In this document: piece by piece, positions 18,071 through 29,370 of the stretch
How the letters are laid out: each line of letters opens with the position of its first letter
Position numbering within the stretch: position 1 is the stretch's first letter
Assembly: GCA_963836405.1 (NCBI GenBank)
Contig: CAWIJL010000016.1
Span: 1-64,000 of the forward strand
Length of the DNA: 64,000 nt
Direction of reading: 5' to 3'
Origin: CAWIJJ01 sp963836405
GTDB taxonomy: Bacteria > Acidobacteriota > Terriglobia > Bryobacterales > Bryobacteraceae
Position numbers and translations under genes: made by a program
The notes under the pieces: model-generated
The model's database searches: none
Seen by the model: the letters and a program-made list of their open reading frames with translations, nothing else
What the model was told of the DNA's origin: nothing

Positions 18071-19609
18071 GTGAACCTGCGCGTTGGAGGCGCAATGGCG
18101 TTGGCGGCGATCGCGTGGACGCAAGAGCGCCCCGTGATGCGGGTAACCACGCGGCTGGTCGAAGTAAATGCCATCGTCCGCGACAAGATCGGCCCGCTTC
18201 GCGGACTGAGTAAGGCGGATTTTACGATTCTCGATCGCGGCAAGTCGCGCGAAATCGTCACGTTCTCAGTCAATTCCGCCCGTGCCGGCCGCTCCGTTCC
18301 GGACCCGCTGCCGCCCGGCACGTACTCCAACGAGCCGGAGCGGCGCGGCATCAGCCCAGCCACCGCCACGGTCGTGCTCCTGGACGGCCTCAACACTCCC
18401 ATTGCAGACCAGTTGTACGCGACCCGGCAATTCGCGGCTTTCCTGAGACAGATTCAGCCGGGCGATCGCGTCGCCGTCTATACGCTTGGCCGGACACTGC
18501 GGGTCTTGAACGAGTTCACCAACGATGCCGGCCGGCTCTCGGCCGCGCTCGCGCGCTATCGGGGGCGGGACGACCATGCGCGCGAATCCGACCTTCCGCA
18601 GCATTTTGACGCCGCGGATGAAAAGACGAACTCCGGGTGGAACGACTTTCTGACTGGAGAAAGGGAACGGCTTCAGGACCGCAGGGTCCAGATCACGGTA
18701 GAGGCGCTCGAAGCCGTCGCCAACCGGATCGGGAGCATCCCGGGGCGCAAGAACCTGATCTGGGTGTCCGCCGCGTTCCCCTTCACCACCGGCGTCTTCA
18801 CCATGGGCGCGAAAAATTACGCGCGGGAGCTCAACCGCGCCGCGCGCGCCCTCAACTCGGCAAACATCGCCATCTATCCGGTGGATGCGCGGGGCCTGGT
18901 GGCTATGCCTGCCTTGAATGCGGCAGGGAACAGTGCGCCTTCTCCCCACGCATACACAACCCTGATTCCCGCCGGGCAGGACACGATGGATGCCTTCGCG
19001 CAGTCGACCGGCGGGCGCGCCTTCAAGAACAGCAACGACATCCAGGGCGCCATCCGGACCGTGCTCGACGATTCGGAGGTGACCTACACCCTCGCTTTTC
19101 GGCCCGATGCCGACAAGCTGGACGGCACCTTTCACAACATCAAAGTCAGCGTCAATCGGCCCGGCTCCCAGGTCCGATGCCGCAGGGGATATTTCGCCGA
19201 TCCGGATCCGGCGGCCGGGGAGCGGGAGAGGGACTCGATTATCCGCGGCGCACTGGCGAATCCACTCGAGTCCTCGGGCATCCGGTTGCGGGCGCGGCTC
19301 GCACGGGGGCGCGAACTCTCTTTCGCGGTGATCCTGAATCCCGCAGACCTGGCGCTCGAGTTATCGAATAAACACCGCACCGCCACGCTCGATGTGGTCG
19401 TATCGCAGCGGGCAACGGACGGGCGGGAACTGGTGAACGCGACGTTCACTCTCCGTCCGAATTTGGACGAGACCCAGTTTCGCGATTCCCTCGAGGAAGG
19501 TCTCGGGTTCGAGAGAAGCGTTGCACCCGTCTCGGGCGCGGTCGAAGTGAAGATTGTCGTTTACGACCGGGGCTCCGGCCGCACCGGCTCCGTCATCGTC
19601 CCGCTGTAG
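18071..19609 (+). CDS. VWA-domain protein of the acidobacterial type
   Basis: A 512-residue exported protein resembling the VWFA-related acidobacterial domain family (TIGR03436). The N-terminal domain is the usual RVTTRLVEVNAIVRDKIGP, LRGLSKADFTILDRGKSREI. The VWA fold follows from TATVVLLDGLNT, with IPGRKNLIWVSAAFPF and IAIYPVDARGLV as its later strands. The metal-ion site is only partly conserved (D in LLDGLNT). A beta-rich C-terminal part after about residue 340 has SEVTYTLAFRPD. Function in the family is unknown; protein-protein contact in the periplasm is likely. The start is a GTG with AGGA seven bases upstream. Confidence 0.88.
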   Translation: MNLRVGGAMALAAIAWTQERPVMRVTTRLVEVNAIVRDKIGPLRGLSKADFTILDRGKSREIVTFSVNSARAGRSVPDPLPPGTYSNEPERRGISPATATVVLLDGLNTPIADQLYATRQFAAFLRQIQPGDRVAVYTLGRTLRVLNEFTNDAGRLSAALARYRGRDDHARESDLPQHFDAADEKTNSGWNDFLTGERERLQDRRVQITVEALEAVANRIGSIPGRKNLIWVSAAFPFTTGVFTMGAKNYARELNRAARALNSANIAIYPVDARGLVAMPALNAAGNSAPSPHAYTTLIPAGQDTMDAFAQSTGGRAFKNSNDIQGAIRTVLDDSEVTYTLAFRPDADKLDGTFHNIKVSVNRPGSQVRCRRGYFADPDPAAGERERDSIIRGALANPLESSGIRLRARLARGRELSFAVILNPADLALELSNKHRTATLDVVVSQRATDGRELVNATFTLRPNLDETQFRDSLEEGLGFERSVAPVSGAVEVKIVVYDRGSGRTGSVIVPL

Positions 19610-19780
19610 CGCCGGCGCCCTGCTGCTTCACTCCCATCTTGCGCAGGAACGTGATCATCGGACACCAGTTGGAGAAGGCCGACTGAAACAGGTTCAAACC
19701 GACGAAACCCGTGAACAGAAACCACGCCGGGTGGACCCAGTACCCCAGCGCCACACTAACCATCACGAAGAACCCCGCGA

Positions 19781-19808
<28 letters not shown>
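19593..19808 (-). CDS. DUF2892 (YgaP-like transmembrane) small membrane protein
   Basis: A 71-residue protein with two hydrophobic helices and the family pattern ERYLRMIAGFFVMVSVALGY and LNLFQSAFSNWCPMITFLRK. The same module forms the membrane part of rhodanese YgaP. It overlaps the 3' end of the RND pump gene by 28 bp and its own 3' end runs 17 bp into the convergent VWA gene. Standing as the last gene of the efflux operon, it may be linked to the pump, but that is only inferred from position. Confidence 0.85.
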
Positions 19809-22971
<3,163 letters not shown>

Positions 22972-22975
<4 letters not shown>

Positions 22976-24078
22976 GGTTTCACCTCCACCTGCTCGCCTG
23001 CCTGTAGGCCGGAAAGGACCTCGACGGTGTCGCCCCGCCGCGCGCCGGCCGTAATCAGCCGCGCATGCGCAGCGCCGTTTTCCACCACCATGACGGATTG
23101 CAACTGGCCGCGTTCAATCAGGGCGGCGGCAGGTATGGTCAAAACTTGGCGTCCTTCCGCCGGAAATACGGCGCGTCCGAACATTCCGCCACGCAGCGTG
23201 CGGCAACCCGGCATGGCGGCCAGGTCGATCTTCACCGTATAGCTGCGTGACACTGCGTCCACAACGGGCACGATTTCCGACACGCGCCCCGATCCTTCGC
23301 AGCCTTCGAGCGCGACATTCACCGCCTGGCCCTGGCGCACGCCGGCAATGCGGGACTCTTCCACATTGGCTTCCAGGCGGAAGCCGTTCTCCCCTTCGAG
23401 CGTCAGCAGGGGCGCGCCGGGGGCGGCCAGCGTTCCGGGTTCCACCATTTTTTCCGTCACCAGGCCGGCGAATGGGGCTTTGATCAGGGCATAGTCGCGC
23501 ATGATCTGGGCCGCGCTTTGTTCCGCCTCGGCCTGGGCGATCCGGGATTGCACCTGCGCCCGTTTGGACTGAGCCATCTCATAGGCGGCCTGGGCGGCTT
23601 TCAGGCGGGTGGAGGCCTCGTCGAATTCCTGCTGGGAAACCGACTTCTTGTTGGCCAGGTCCTCCACACGCTTGAAGGTGGTCTGCGCCAGGTCGAGATT
23701 GGCCTTGGCGGCGGCGATGGCGTGCTCCAGTTCGGGCACGGCGGCCTGGGCCTCGGCGCGACCGGCCTCCGCCCGCCGCATATTGGCTTCGAGGTCCCGC
23801 GGGTCTACCGTGACCAGCAATTGACCCTGTTGCACGTGGTCTCCCACGCCCACATGGACCTGCTGCACGTAACCCATCACCTTGCTGGCGATGCGGGTGA
23901 CCACGCGGGGCCTTACCGTGCCGGTCGCCTCATAGGACCCCGGCCATTGCGACATGGCCGCGGCGGCCGTGGGCCCCACCGGCTTCGCCGCTTCCGCCGT
24001 TTTCTCGACGCTCGGGGGCGCTTCTCCGCCGCACGCCGCCAGCCCTACCAGGATTCCTGCCACAATCAACGCTTTCAT
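22972..24078 (-). CDS. RND efflux periplasmic adaptor (membrane fusion lipoprotein)
   Basis: A 368-residue membrane-fusion protein that links pump and outer-membrane channel. A lipoprotein signal with lipobox LAAC puts the mature N-terminus at C16. Then come a lipoyl/barrel-sandwich half (VMGYVQQVHVGVGDHVQQGQ), a long coiled-coil hairpin (about residues 95-190, Ala/Gln/Glu-rich heptads) and the second half RDYALIKAPFAGLVTEKMVE. Start and TolC stop share one base (TAATG), and its stop overlaps the pump by 4 bp, so all three genes are one operon. Confidence 0.93.
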
Positions 24079-25409
24079 TAGTTCAATACCTCCGATTCCG
24101 ACGTCAGCTTGCCCGCGGCAAGTTCCAACAGGGTGGCCGCCACACGTTGGTCGTGAACCGCGGCCAGGTAACGCGTCCGGCTTTCCAGCACAGCTGTTTC
24201 CGTGCGGAGCAGGTCCGTGACGCCGGTCATTCCGGCTTCGTACCGGTTCTGGGTGATGCGTAGACTTTCTTCCGCCTCGGCGACGGAGGCGCGGGCGACC
24301 TCAATCCGCTGCTCCGCGGCCCGCAATCCGGCCCACGCACGCCGGACCTGCAGTTTGACGGCGGAATCGGCCCGCTTGGACTCCGCCTCGGCCCGGTTCA
24401 CCAGGTGCGTGGCCTCGGCGATGCGCGCCTTGTCCGCCTGGCCGTTGAAAATGTTCCAGCGCAGGGTCACGGCGGCCATCCAGTTGCCGCCGCCGTGCCG
24501 AATGAACTGTTCGCGGTCCGCCTCGAAGGCGCCGCGCACCGAAACCTGCGGGAGCATTCCGGTCCTGGCCGAGTCCACGCCGGTCTGCGCCAGGTTCAGG
24601 GCAAGACGGCTCTGGCGGGTTTCCGGACGGCTCTCGGCCGCCTCCCGTTCCCGCTCCGCCAGGGCCGTTTCGGTAGTAGCCGCCGGCGTCAGGGTCGAAG
24701 CGAGGCTCAACGGGGTATCGAGCGCCAGCCCGAGGGCGTCGTTCAGGGCGGCCTTCGCCACGTCCAGGTCCGCCGAGCGCTGAATGCGCTGTTCGTTCAC
24801 CCCGGCGAGGTGGACACGGATCGACAGCACGTCCACATCGGTGGACATGCCGGCCGCCCGCACCGAATCGGCGCGCTTCAGGTCCGCTTCCGCCGAGCGC
24901 ACGGCCTGTTCGGCCGTTTTCAGGCTTTCCGAAGCCAGAACCACGCCAGTGTAGGCTCTTACCACAGCCGCGATCAGGTCCATTCCGGCCGCGCGGCGGT
25001 CTTCACCCGCCAGTTGGCGCCCCAAGTCGGCGGACCGCAGGGCGAGTTTGGTCTGGCCAGCGTCGTAGACCACCTGGTCCACGGCAAGCTGCGACTGGAA
25101 GTTGTTCATGGAACCGGGACGGTTCAATTCTCCGATGGCGAAGTTCCGCTCGGTGAACCTTCGCTGGCTCAGTAGGGAACTGAAGACGAAGACGGGATTA
25201 TCGCTGCGCGTGAAGGATTCGGTGTAATTGACCTTGGGAAGGTATCCGGCGCGGGCCTGGTCCAACCGGAGTTCGGCGGCGCGTTCGGATTCCGCCGCCG
25301 CGGTCATGCCCGGATTCTTCGCGAGCGCGATGTTTACCGCATCGCGTAGCGACAGGGACGCCTGCCCCCACAGCGGCAGGGAGATCAGAAAAACAAATGC
25401 TGTTCGCAT
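24078..25409 (-). CDS. TolC-family outer-membrane efflux channel
   Basis: A 443-residue outer-membrane factor with a signal peptide (MRTAFVFLISLPLWGQA) and two repeated helical halves full of Ala/Glu/Arg heptads. LSLRDAVNIALAKNPGMTAA opens the first half and RYEAGMTGVTDLLRTETAVLES is the typical second-half motif. The ATG at 25409 is chosen because AAGGAG lies seven bases upstream; an upstream in-frame ATG at 25463 would only add a charged, non-signal segment. It is the first gene of the efflux operon and is divergent from the OsmC gene over 87 bp. Confidence 0.92.
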   Translation of the reverse strand: MRTAFVFLISLPLWGQASLSLRDAVNIALAKNPGMTAAAESERAAELRLDQARAGYLPKVNYTESFTRSDNPVFVFSSLLSQRRFTERNFAIGELNRPGSMNNFQSQLAVDQVVYDAGQTKLALRSADLGRQLAGEDRRAAGMDLIAAVVRAYTGVVLASESLKTAEQAVRSAEADLKRADSVRAAGMSTDVDVLSIRVHLAGVNEQRIQRSADLDVAKAALNDALGLALDTPLSLASTLTPAATTETALAEREREAAESRPETRQSRLALNLAQTGVDSARTGMLPQVSVRGAFEADREQFIRHGGGNWMAAVTLRWNIFNGQADKARIAEATHLVNRAEAESKRADSAVKLQVRRAWAGLRAAEQRIEVARASVAEAEESLRITQNRYEAGMTGVTDLLRTETAVLESRTRYLAAVHDQRVAATLLELAAGKLTSESEVLN

Positions 25410-25496
25410 CACTCTCCTTGATGCATGCCTGCCGGGAAGGTGACATTCCGATGGCCGTGTCACCTCCGGCTGCGGACTGCATCCCTATTTTCGGAT

Positions 25497-25898
25497 ATGG
25501 AAATCATAATTACACACCTTGGCAACGTGAAGTTCCAGGCGGCCGCGCGCGGCCACCGTATCGAAACCGACCAGCCGGCGGACGGCGGGGGAACGGATTC
25601 CGGCATGACACCGCCGGAGCTGATGCTGGCGTCGCTCGGCACCTGCGCGGGACACTACGCCGCGCAATATTTAAAAGGCCGGTCGCTTTCCGCCGAGGGC
25701 CTGGAGGTGAAGGTCACTGCGCAGAAACTGCTGCGGCCGGCGCGCCTGGCGGGATTCCGCATCGAAGTGAGTGCGCCGGGCGCGCCTCCGGAACACGAAG
25801 CCGGCCTGCTGCGCGCCGTCCACGCCTGCCTGATCCATAACACGATGATGCAGCCGGCGGCAATCGAGACCGTGGTCAATACAGCAGTCGCGGTGTAA
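25497..25898 (+). CDS. OsmC/Ohr-family protein
   Basis: A 133-residue protein of the OsmC fold, whose members reduce organic hydroperoxides with a pair of cysteines. Both are in the expected places: C50 in MLASLGTCAGHYAAQYL and C111 in AVHACLIHNTM. The N-terminal half carries ETDQPADGGGTDSGMTPPEL. The frame is open 24 codons upstream, but the ATG at 25497 starts a normal family N-terminus. The peroxide specificity cannot be told from sequence, as several OsmC subfamilies share these features. The sigma factor gene follows after 19 bp. Confidence 0.87.
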   Translation: MEIIITHLGNVKFQAAARGHRIETDQPADGGGTDSGMTPPELMLASLGTCAGHYAAQYLKGRSLSAEGLEVKVTAQKLLRPARLAGFRIEVSAPGAPPEHEAGLLRAVHACLIHNTMMQPAAIETVVNTAVAV

Positions 25899-25917
25899 AT
25901 GACGCTACAATCGCGGT

Positions 25918-26583
25918 TTGGACAGGCAAGCCGAAACCGAACTCGCGCGCGCGTTGTTGGCGGGAACACCCGGCGCTTTTGAGAAGTTTGTCGAGCACTT
26001 CCGCTCCAAGGTCTTCCACTACAGCTGGCTGATGTGCGGCAAGCCGGAAGACGCCGAGGAGGTGGCGCAGGAAACGCTGCTGAAGGTGTTTGAAAATATC
26101 GACCACCTCCGCGATGCCGAGCGGGTCCGCGGCTGGGTGTTCCGCATCGCCAAGAATGCCTGCCTGATGCAGCGCCGCCGCAGCGTTTTCGCCCCCTCCT
26201 ACGAACTCTCTCTCGACGAGTTGCTGCCGGCGGCAGAGATCTCCGGAACCGAAGAGCCGCCGGATGCCGAACTGCTGCGCGACGAACTCAAGGCCATTCT
26301 GGACCGGGTGATTTCCGAACTCCCCCTCACCTACCGGGCGGTCGTCCTGCTGCGCGACGTGGAACAGCTCTCCACGGAAGAAACCGCGCAAATTCTCGAT
26401 ATCAGCACGGATGCGGTGAAGACCCGGCTTCATCGCGGGCGCCAGGCGATGAAGCAGTCGCTCGATTGCTACCTGCACAACCATTGCCTGGAAGACCAGC
26501 CCAGCCCGAATCCGGCCCCGCTAACGGTCCAGGAGCGGGAAGCGCTGCTCGACCGGTACACGGCCAACCGCGCAGTCCGCTGA
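25918..26583 (+). CDS. ECF-type RNA polymerase sigma factor
   Basis: A 221-residue sigma factor with region 2 (residues about 20-90: GAFEKFVEHFRSKVFHYSWL, EDAEEVAQETLLKVFENI, RVRGWVFRIAKNACLMQRRR) and region 4 (about 125-180: LPLTYRAVVLLRDVEQLSTE, AQILDISTDAVKTRLHRGRQ). The regions are linked by a short acidic spacer, and there is a C-terminal tail of about 35 residues. The start is a TTG at 25918 because a stop precedes it in frame and no ATG or GTG is close. No anti-sigma factor with a CxxC/ZAS motif is next to it. The membrane Fe-S protein downstream is a likely co-transcribed partner or target. Confidence 0.9.
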   Translation: MDRQAETELARALLAGTPGAFEKFVEHFRSKVFHYSWLMCGKPEDAEEVAQETLLKVFENIDHLRDAERVRGWVFRIAKNACLMQRRRSVFAPSYELSLDELLPAAEISGTEEPPDAELLRDELKAILDRVISELPLTYRAVVLLRDVEQLSTEETAQILDISTDAVKTRLHRGRQAMKQSLDCYLHNHCLEDQPSPNPAPLTVQEREALLDRYTANRAVR

Positions 26584-26590
26584 AATCCCG

Positions 26591-26622
26591 GTGACTTCAG
26601 TCACTGCCTGAATCCTTTCAGG
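26591..26622. promoter_or_regulatory. Two adjacent short dyads before the Fe-S gene
   Basis: Between the sigma factor stop and the Fe-S protein start lie GTGACT-TC-AGTCAC (26591-26604) and CCTGAA-TCCT-TTCAGG (26607-26622), each a perfect six-base inverted repeat, two bases apart. They could be operator half-sites or small RNA hairpins that separate the two cistrons; there is no T-run. Confidence 0.45.
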
Positions 26623-26651
26623 AGTTTAGGATAGTTTTAGAGGCAAGCAAG

Positions 26652-27701
26652 ATGGCAACCCTGGCAGTTCCCCCCGCGCGAACACCCCGGAAGAAGCTGT
26701 TGCGGCGGGCCGGTCCCGACCATTCCCAACTGCTGCGCCGCTCGGTGCAGGCCATCTTCCTGGCGCTCAACGTCTGGATCGCGGTGGAGTTCATCCTTTT
26801 TGTCCGTTACTACGAGAGTGGGGGCCGCACCGCCTTCGCAAGCCGGCCGCCCGGGGTGGAGGGCTGGCTTCCGATCGCGGCGTTGATGAACCTCAAAGTC
26901 TGGCTGTTTACCGGACACATCCCGCACGTCCACCCGGCGGGGATGTTCCTGCTGCTCGCGTTTCTGGCGGCCTCGGTGGTCTTTCGTAAGAGTTTCTGCG
27001 GCTGGCTTTGCCCGGTGGGCACCATTTCCGAATGGCTGTGGCGCCTCGGCCGGCAGACCTTCGGGCGGAATTTCAGGCTGCCCCGCAAGCTCGACGTGGG
27101 GCTGCGCAGCCTCAAATACATCCTGCTTGCTCTGTTCTTCTACGCGGTCGCTTCCATGTCCGTGGCGGGAATCCGCGCCTTTCTGGAGGGTCCGTACGGC
27201 GTGATCGCCGACGTGAAGATGCTCAACTTCTTCCGTTTCCTGGGCCTCGGCGGCGGCATCGCGATCGCGGCGCTCGTAATCGCGTCGGTGTTTGTGCAGA
27301 ATTTCTGGTGCCGGTATCTCTGCCCCTACGGCGCCCTGGTGGGCATCGCCTCCCTGGCCAGCCCGCTGCGCATCCGGCGGGAAACGGACCTGTGCATCGA
27401 CTGCGCGAAGTGCGCCCACGCGTGTCCCTCCGCGCTGCCCGTGGACCGGCTGATCTCCATTCGTTCCGCCGAATGCACCGGTTGCCTGCAATGTGTCTCG
27501 GTGTGCCCGGCCGCGGGAGCGCTGTTCCTTTCCGCGCCGCGACGGAAGCGGGTGCCCGCCTGGGCGGTGGCAGCAGGGGTGGCGCTGATCTTCCTCGGCG
27601 TTTGCGGGTATGCGCGCCGGACGGGTAACTGGCGCACAGACCTTCCCGCTTCCACCTATTCGGACCTGATTCCGCGGGCGAACGAATTCAGCCACCCCTA
27701 G
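26652..27701 (+). CDS. Membrane-bound polyferredoxin-like Fe-S protein (NapH/NosR/CcoG-like)
   Basis: A 349-residue protein with about five membrane helices. Two membrane-facing motifs, FCGWLCPVGTISEW and WCRYLCPYGALVG, are the CxxxCP pair typical of NapH/NosR-type quinol-linked electron-transfer proteins. Two classical 4Fe-4S motifs follow (CIDCAKCAHACP and CTGCLQCVSVCP), then a last helix (AVAAGVALIFLGVCGYA). It probably passes electrons between the quinone pool and a periplasmic or membrane enzyme; the partner is not visible. Convergent with the histidine kinase, 5 bp away. Confidence 0.87.
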   Translation: MATLAVPPARTPRKKLLRRAGPDHSQLLRRSVQAIFLALNVWIAVEFILFVRYYESGGRTAFASRPPGVEGWLPIAALMNLKVWLFTGHIPHVHPAGMFLLLAFLAASVVFRKSFCGWLCPVGTISEWLWRLGRQTFGRNFRLPRKLDVGLRSLKYILLALFFYAVASMSVAGIRAFLEGPYGVIADVKMLNFFRFLGLGGGIAIAALVIASVFVQNFWCRYLCPYGALVGIASLASPLRIRRETDLCIDCAKCAHACPSALPVDRLISIRSAECTGCLQCVSVCPAAGALFLSAPRRKRVPAWAVAAGVALIFLGVCGYARRTGNWRTDLPASTYSDLIPRANEFSHP

Positions 27702-27706
27702 GGGCG

Positions 27707-29260
27707 CTACTTCTCCGCGGCATTGCGGCGGCTGTCCAGCACTTCGCGGATCTTGCGCGCCAGGGCATCCGGGAGAAACGGCTTTTGCAGGAAAGCGGCT
27801 CCGGATTGCGGGATGCCGTGATGTAACACAGCCTCATCGGTATAGCCGGAAATGTATAGCACGCTCATGCGCGGGCGGCTGCCGGCGACCCGCTTCACGA
27901 GTTCGGGTCCGCTGATTTCGGGCATCACCACATCCACTACGGCCAAGTCAATTTCCCCTTCGTGCTGCTCGCAGACGCGCAAGGCGTCGGTGCCGCGCGA
28001 GGCCTCGAGCACGCGATAGCCGCGGGCCGTGAGCACATCCACGATCAATTTGCGGACCCGCACCTCGTCTTCCACCAGGAGGATGGTTTCAGCGCCCGTC
28101 ACGGGGGGCGCCTCGGCCGCCTGATCCGCCGCGGCGGATCCCTTCGGCTGGACCACCGGCAGATAAATCCGCGCCGTCGTTCCCTGGCCTACTTCGCTCG
28201 TGAATGCGATGGCGCCTCCGCTCTGCCGGATGATGCCGTAGGCGGTGGCGAGGCCCAGGCCGGTGCCGCGTCCCGGGTTCTTGGTGGTGAAGAATGGTTC
28301 GAAAAGGTGGCTCTGCGTCGCTTCGTCCATCCCCACGCCGGTATCGTTGATGGCGATACACACGAACAAACCGGCCTTCACGCCCAGTTCCTTCGACGAG
28401 AAGTCGCCCAGATTGTGGGTGGAGGATTCGAGGGTCAGTTTGCCCCCGTTCGGCATGGCATCCCTCGCGTTGACCACCAGGTTCATGACCACCTGCTCCA
28501 GCCGTCCCGGGTCGGCCTCCACCAGGTCCTGCGACGCCGCGGCCAGGGTCACCAGTTCGATGTCCTCGCCGATCAGCCGCCGCAACATCTTTTCCACCTG
28601 GAGCATCAGGTCGTTGATTTTGACCATCTTCGCTTCGAGCGGCTGCCGGCGGCTGAACGCCAGCAGTTGATGAGTCAGGGCGCCTCCGCGTTCGGCCGAC
28701 TTCCGGATCTGTTCGAGCGCCGTCCTCTGCGACTCCTTGAGATCCTTGCCAGCCAGCAGCATGTCGCTGTAACCGGTGATCACGGTGAGCAGGTTATTGA
28801 AATCGTGGGCCACGCCTCCGGCCAGGCGCCCGACGGCCTCCATTTTCTGCGCCTGCCGGAACTGCTCTTCGAGGCGCGTGCGGTCGTGCCGCATCTTGGC
28901 CGCGCGCAGTTCCCGCTCCACCGCCGCGTTCAGGCGCATCAGGTTGCGGCGGCTGACGTGGTCGGCGGCGCCGGCCTTCAGCACGTCCACCAGTTCGGAA
29001 TCCTTGATCCGGGCGGAAACGACGATCAGAGGCAGGTCCACGCCCCTGGATTGAAGGATGGAAAGCGCGTCGGGCGCCCCAAACCCGTTTACCGAGAACT
29101 CGCCGATGACGATATCCCAGGTGCGCTCGAGCGCCGCCTCGAAGGCGGCCTTGGTGGCGGCAGGCTCGAAAACGGGCTCGTATCCGCCGGTGCGCAATTC
29201 GCCGTCGAGTGCCGCGATGCCGCTGTTGCCAACATACAGAACACGTAAGGGCCTCGCCAT
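27707..29260 (-). CDS. Hybrid histidine kinase with a degenerate N-terminal receiver
   Basis: A 517-residue cytoplasmic kinase with no membrane segment. Order: receiver-like domain (about 1-118), HisKA with the phospho-His in GGVAHDFNNLLTVITGYSD, HATPase_c with NLVVNARDAM, DTGVGMDEA and GRGTGLGLA boxes, and a C-terminal receiver (about 395-515) with a normal aspartate (DLAVVDVVMPE), YISGYT and FLQKPF. In the N-terminal receiver the usual acidic pair is replaced by VLYVGNSG, and the phospho-Asp position is E54 in DIVIGEFSV. It thus cannot be phosphorylated normally and may mimic the active state. No cognate response regulator lies next to it. Confidence 0.9.
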   Translation of the reverse strand: MARPLRVLYVGNSGIAALDGELRTGGYEPVFEPAATKAAFEAALERTWDIVIGEFSVNGFGAPDALSILQSRGVDLPLIVVSARIKDSELVDVLKAGAADHVSRRNLMRLNAAVERELRAAKMRHDRTRLEEQFRQAQKMEAVGRLAGGVAHDFNNLLTVITGYSDMLLAGKDLKESQRTALEQIRKSAERGGALTHQLLAFSRRQPLEAKMVKINDLMLQVEKMLRRLIGEDIELVTLAAASQDLVEADPGRLEQVVMNLVVNARDAMPNGGKLTLESSTHNLGDFSSKELGVKAGLFVCIAINDTGVGMDEATQSHLFEPFFTTKNPGRGTGLGLATAYGIIRQSGGAIAFTSEVGQGTTARIYLPVVQPKGSAAADQAAEAPPVTGAETILLVEDEVRVRKLIVDVLTARGYRVLEASRGTDALRVCEQHEGEIDLAVVDVVMPEISGPELVKRVAGSRPRMSVLYISGYTDEAVLHHGIPQSGAAFLQKPFLPDALARKIREVLDSRRNAAEK

Positions 29261-29370
29261 CTATCCAATACGGTATCGAAATACACGTCGGGGTGCCTAA
29301 CCGGCCAGTAGCGACATGTGCCGTTCCGAACATCGAGGAGGGCGGCGGCGGGCACGCTAGACTGGAGAAA

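Noticed and set aside
27695..27704. CCCCTAGGGG palindrome across the stop of the Fe-S gene
   Set aside because: The stem is five bases with no loop and no T-run, so it is neither a terminator nor a convincing operator. It may be chance at the convergent gene ends.
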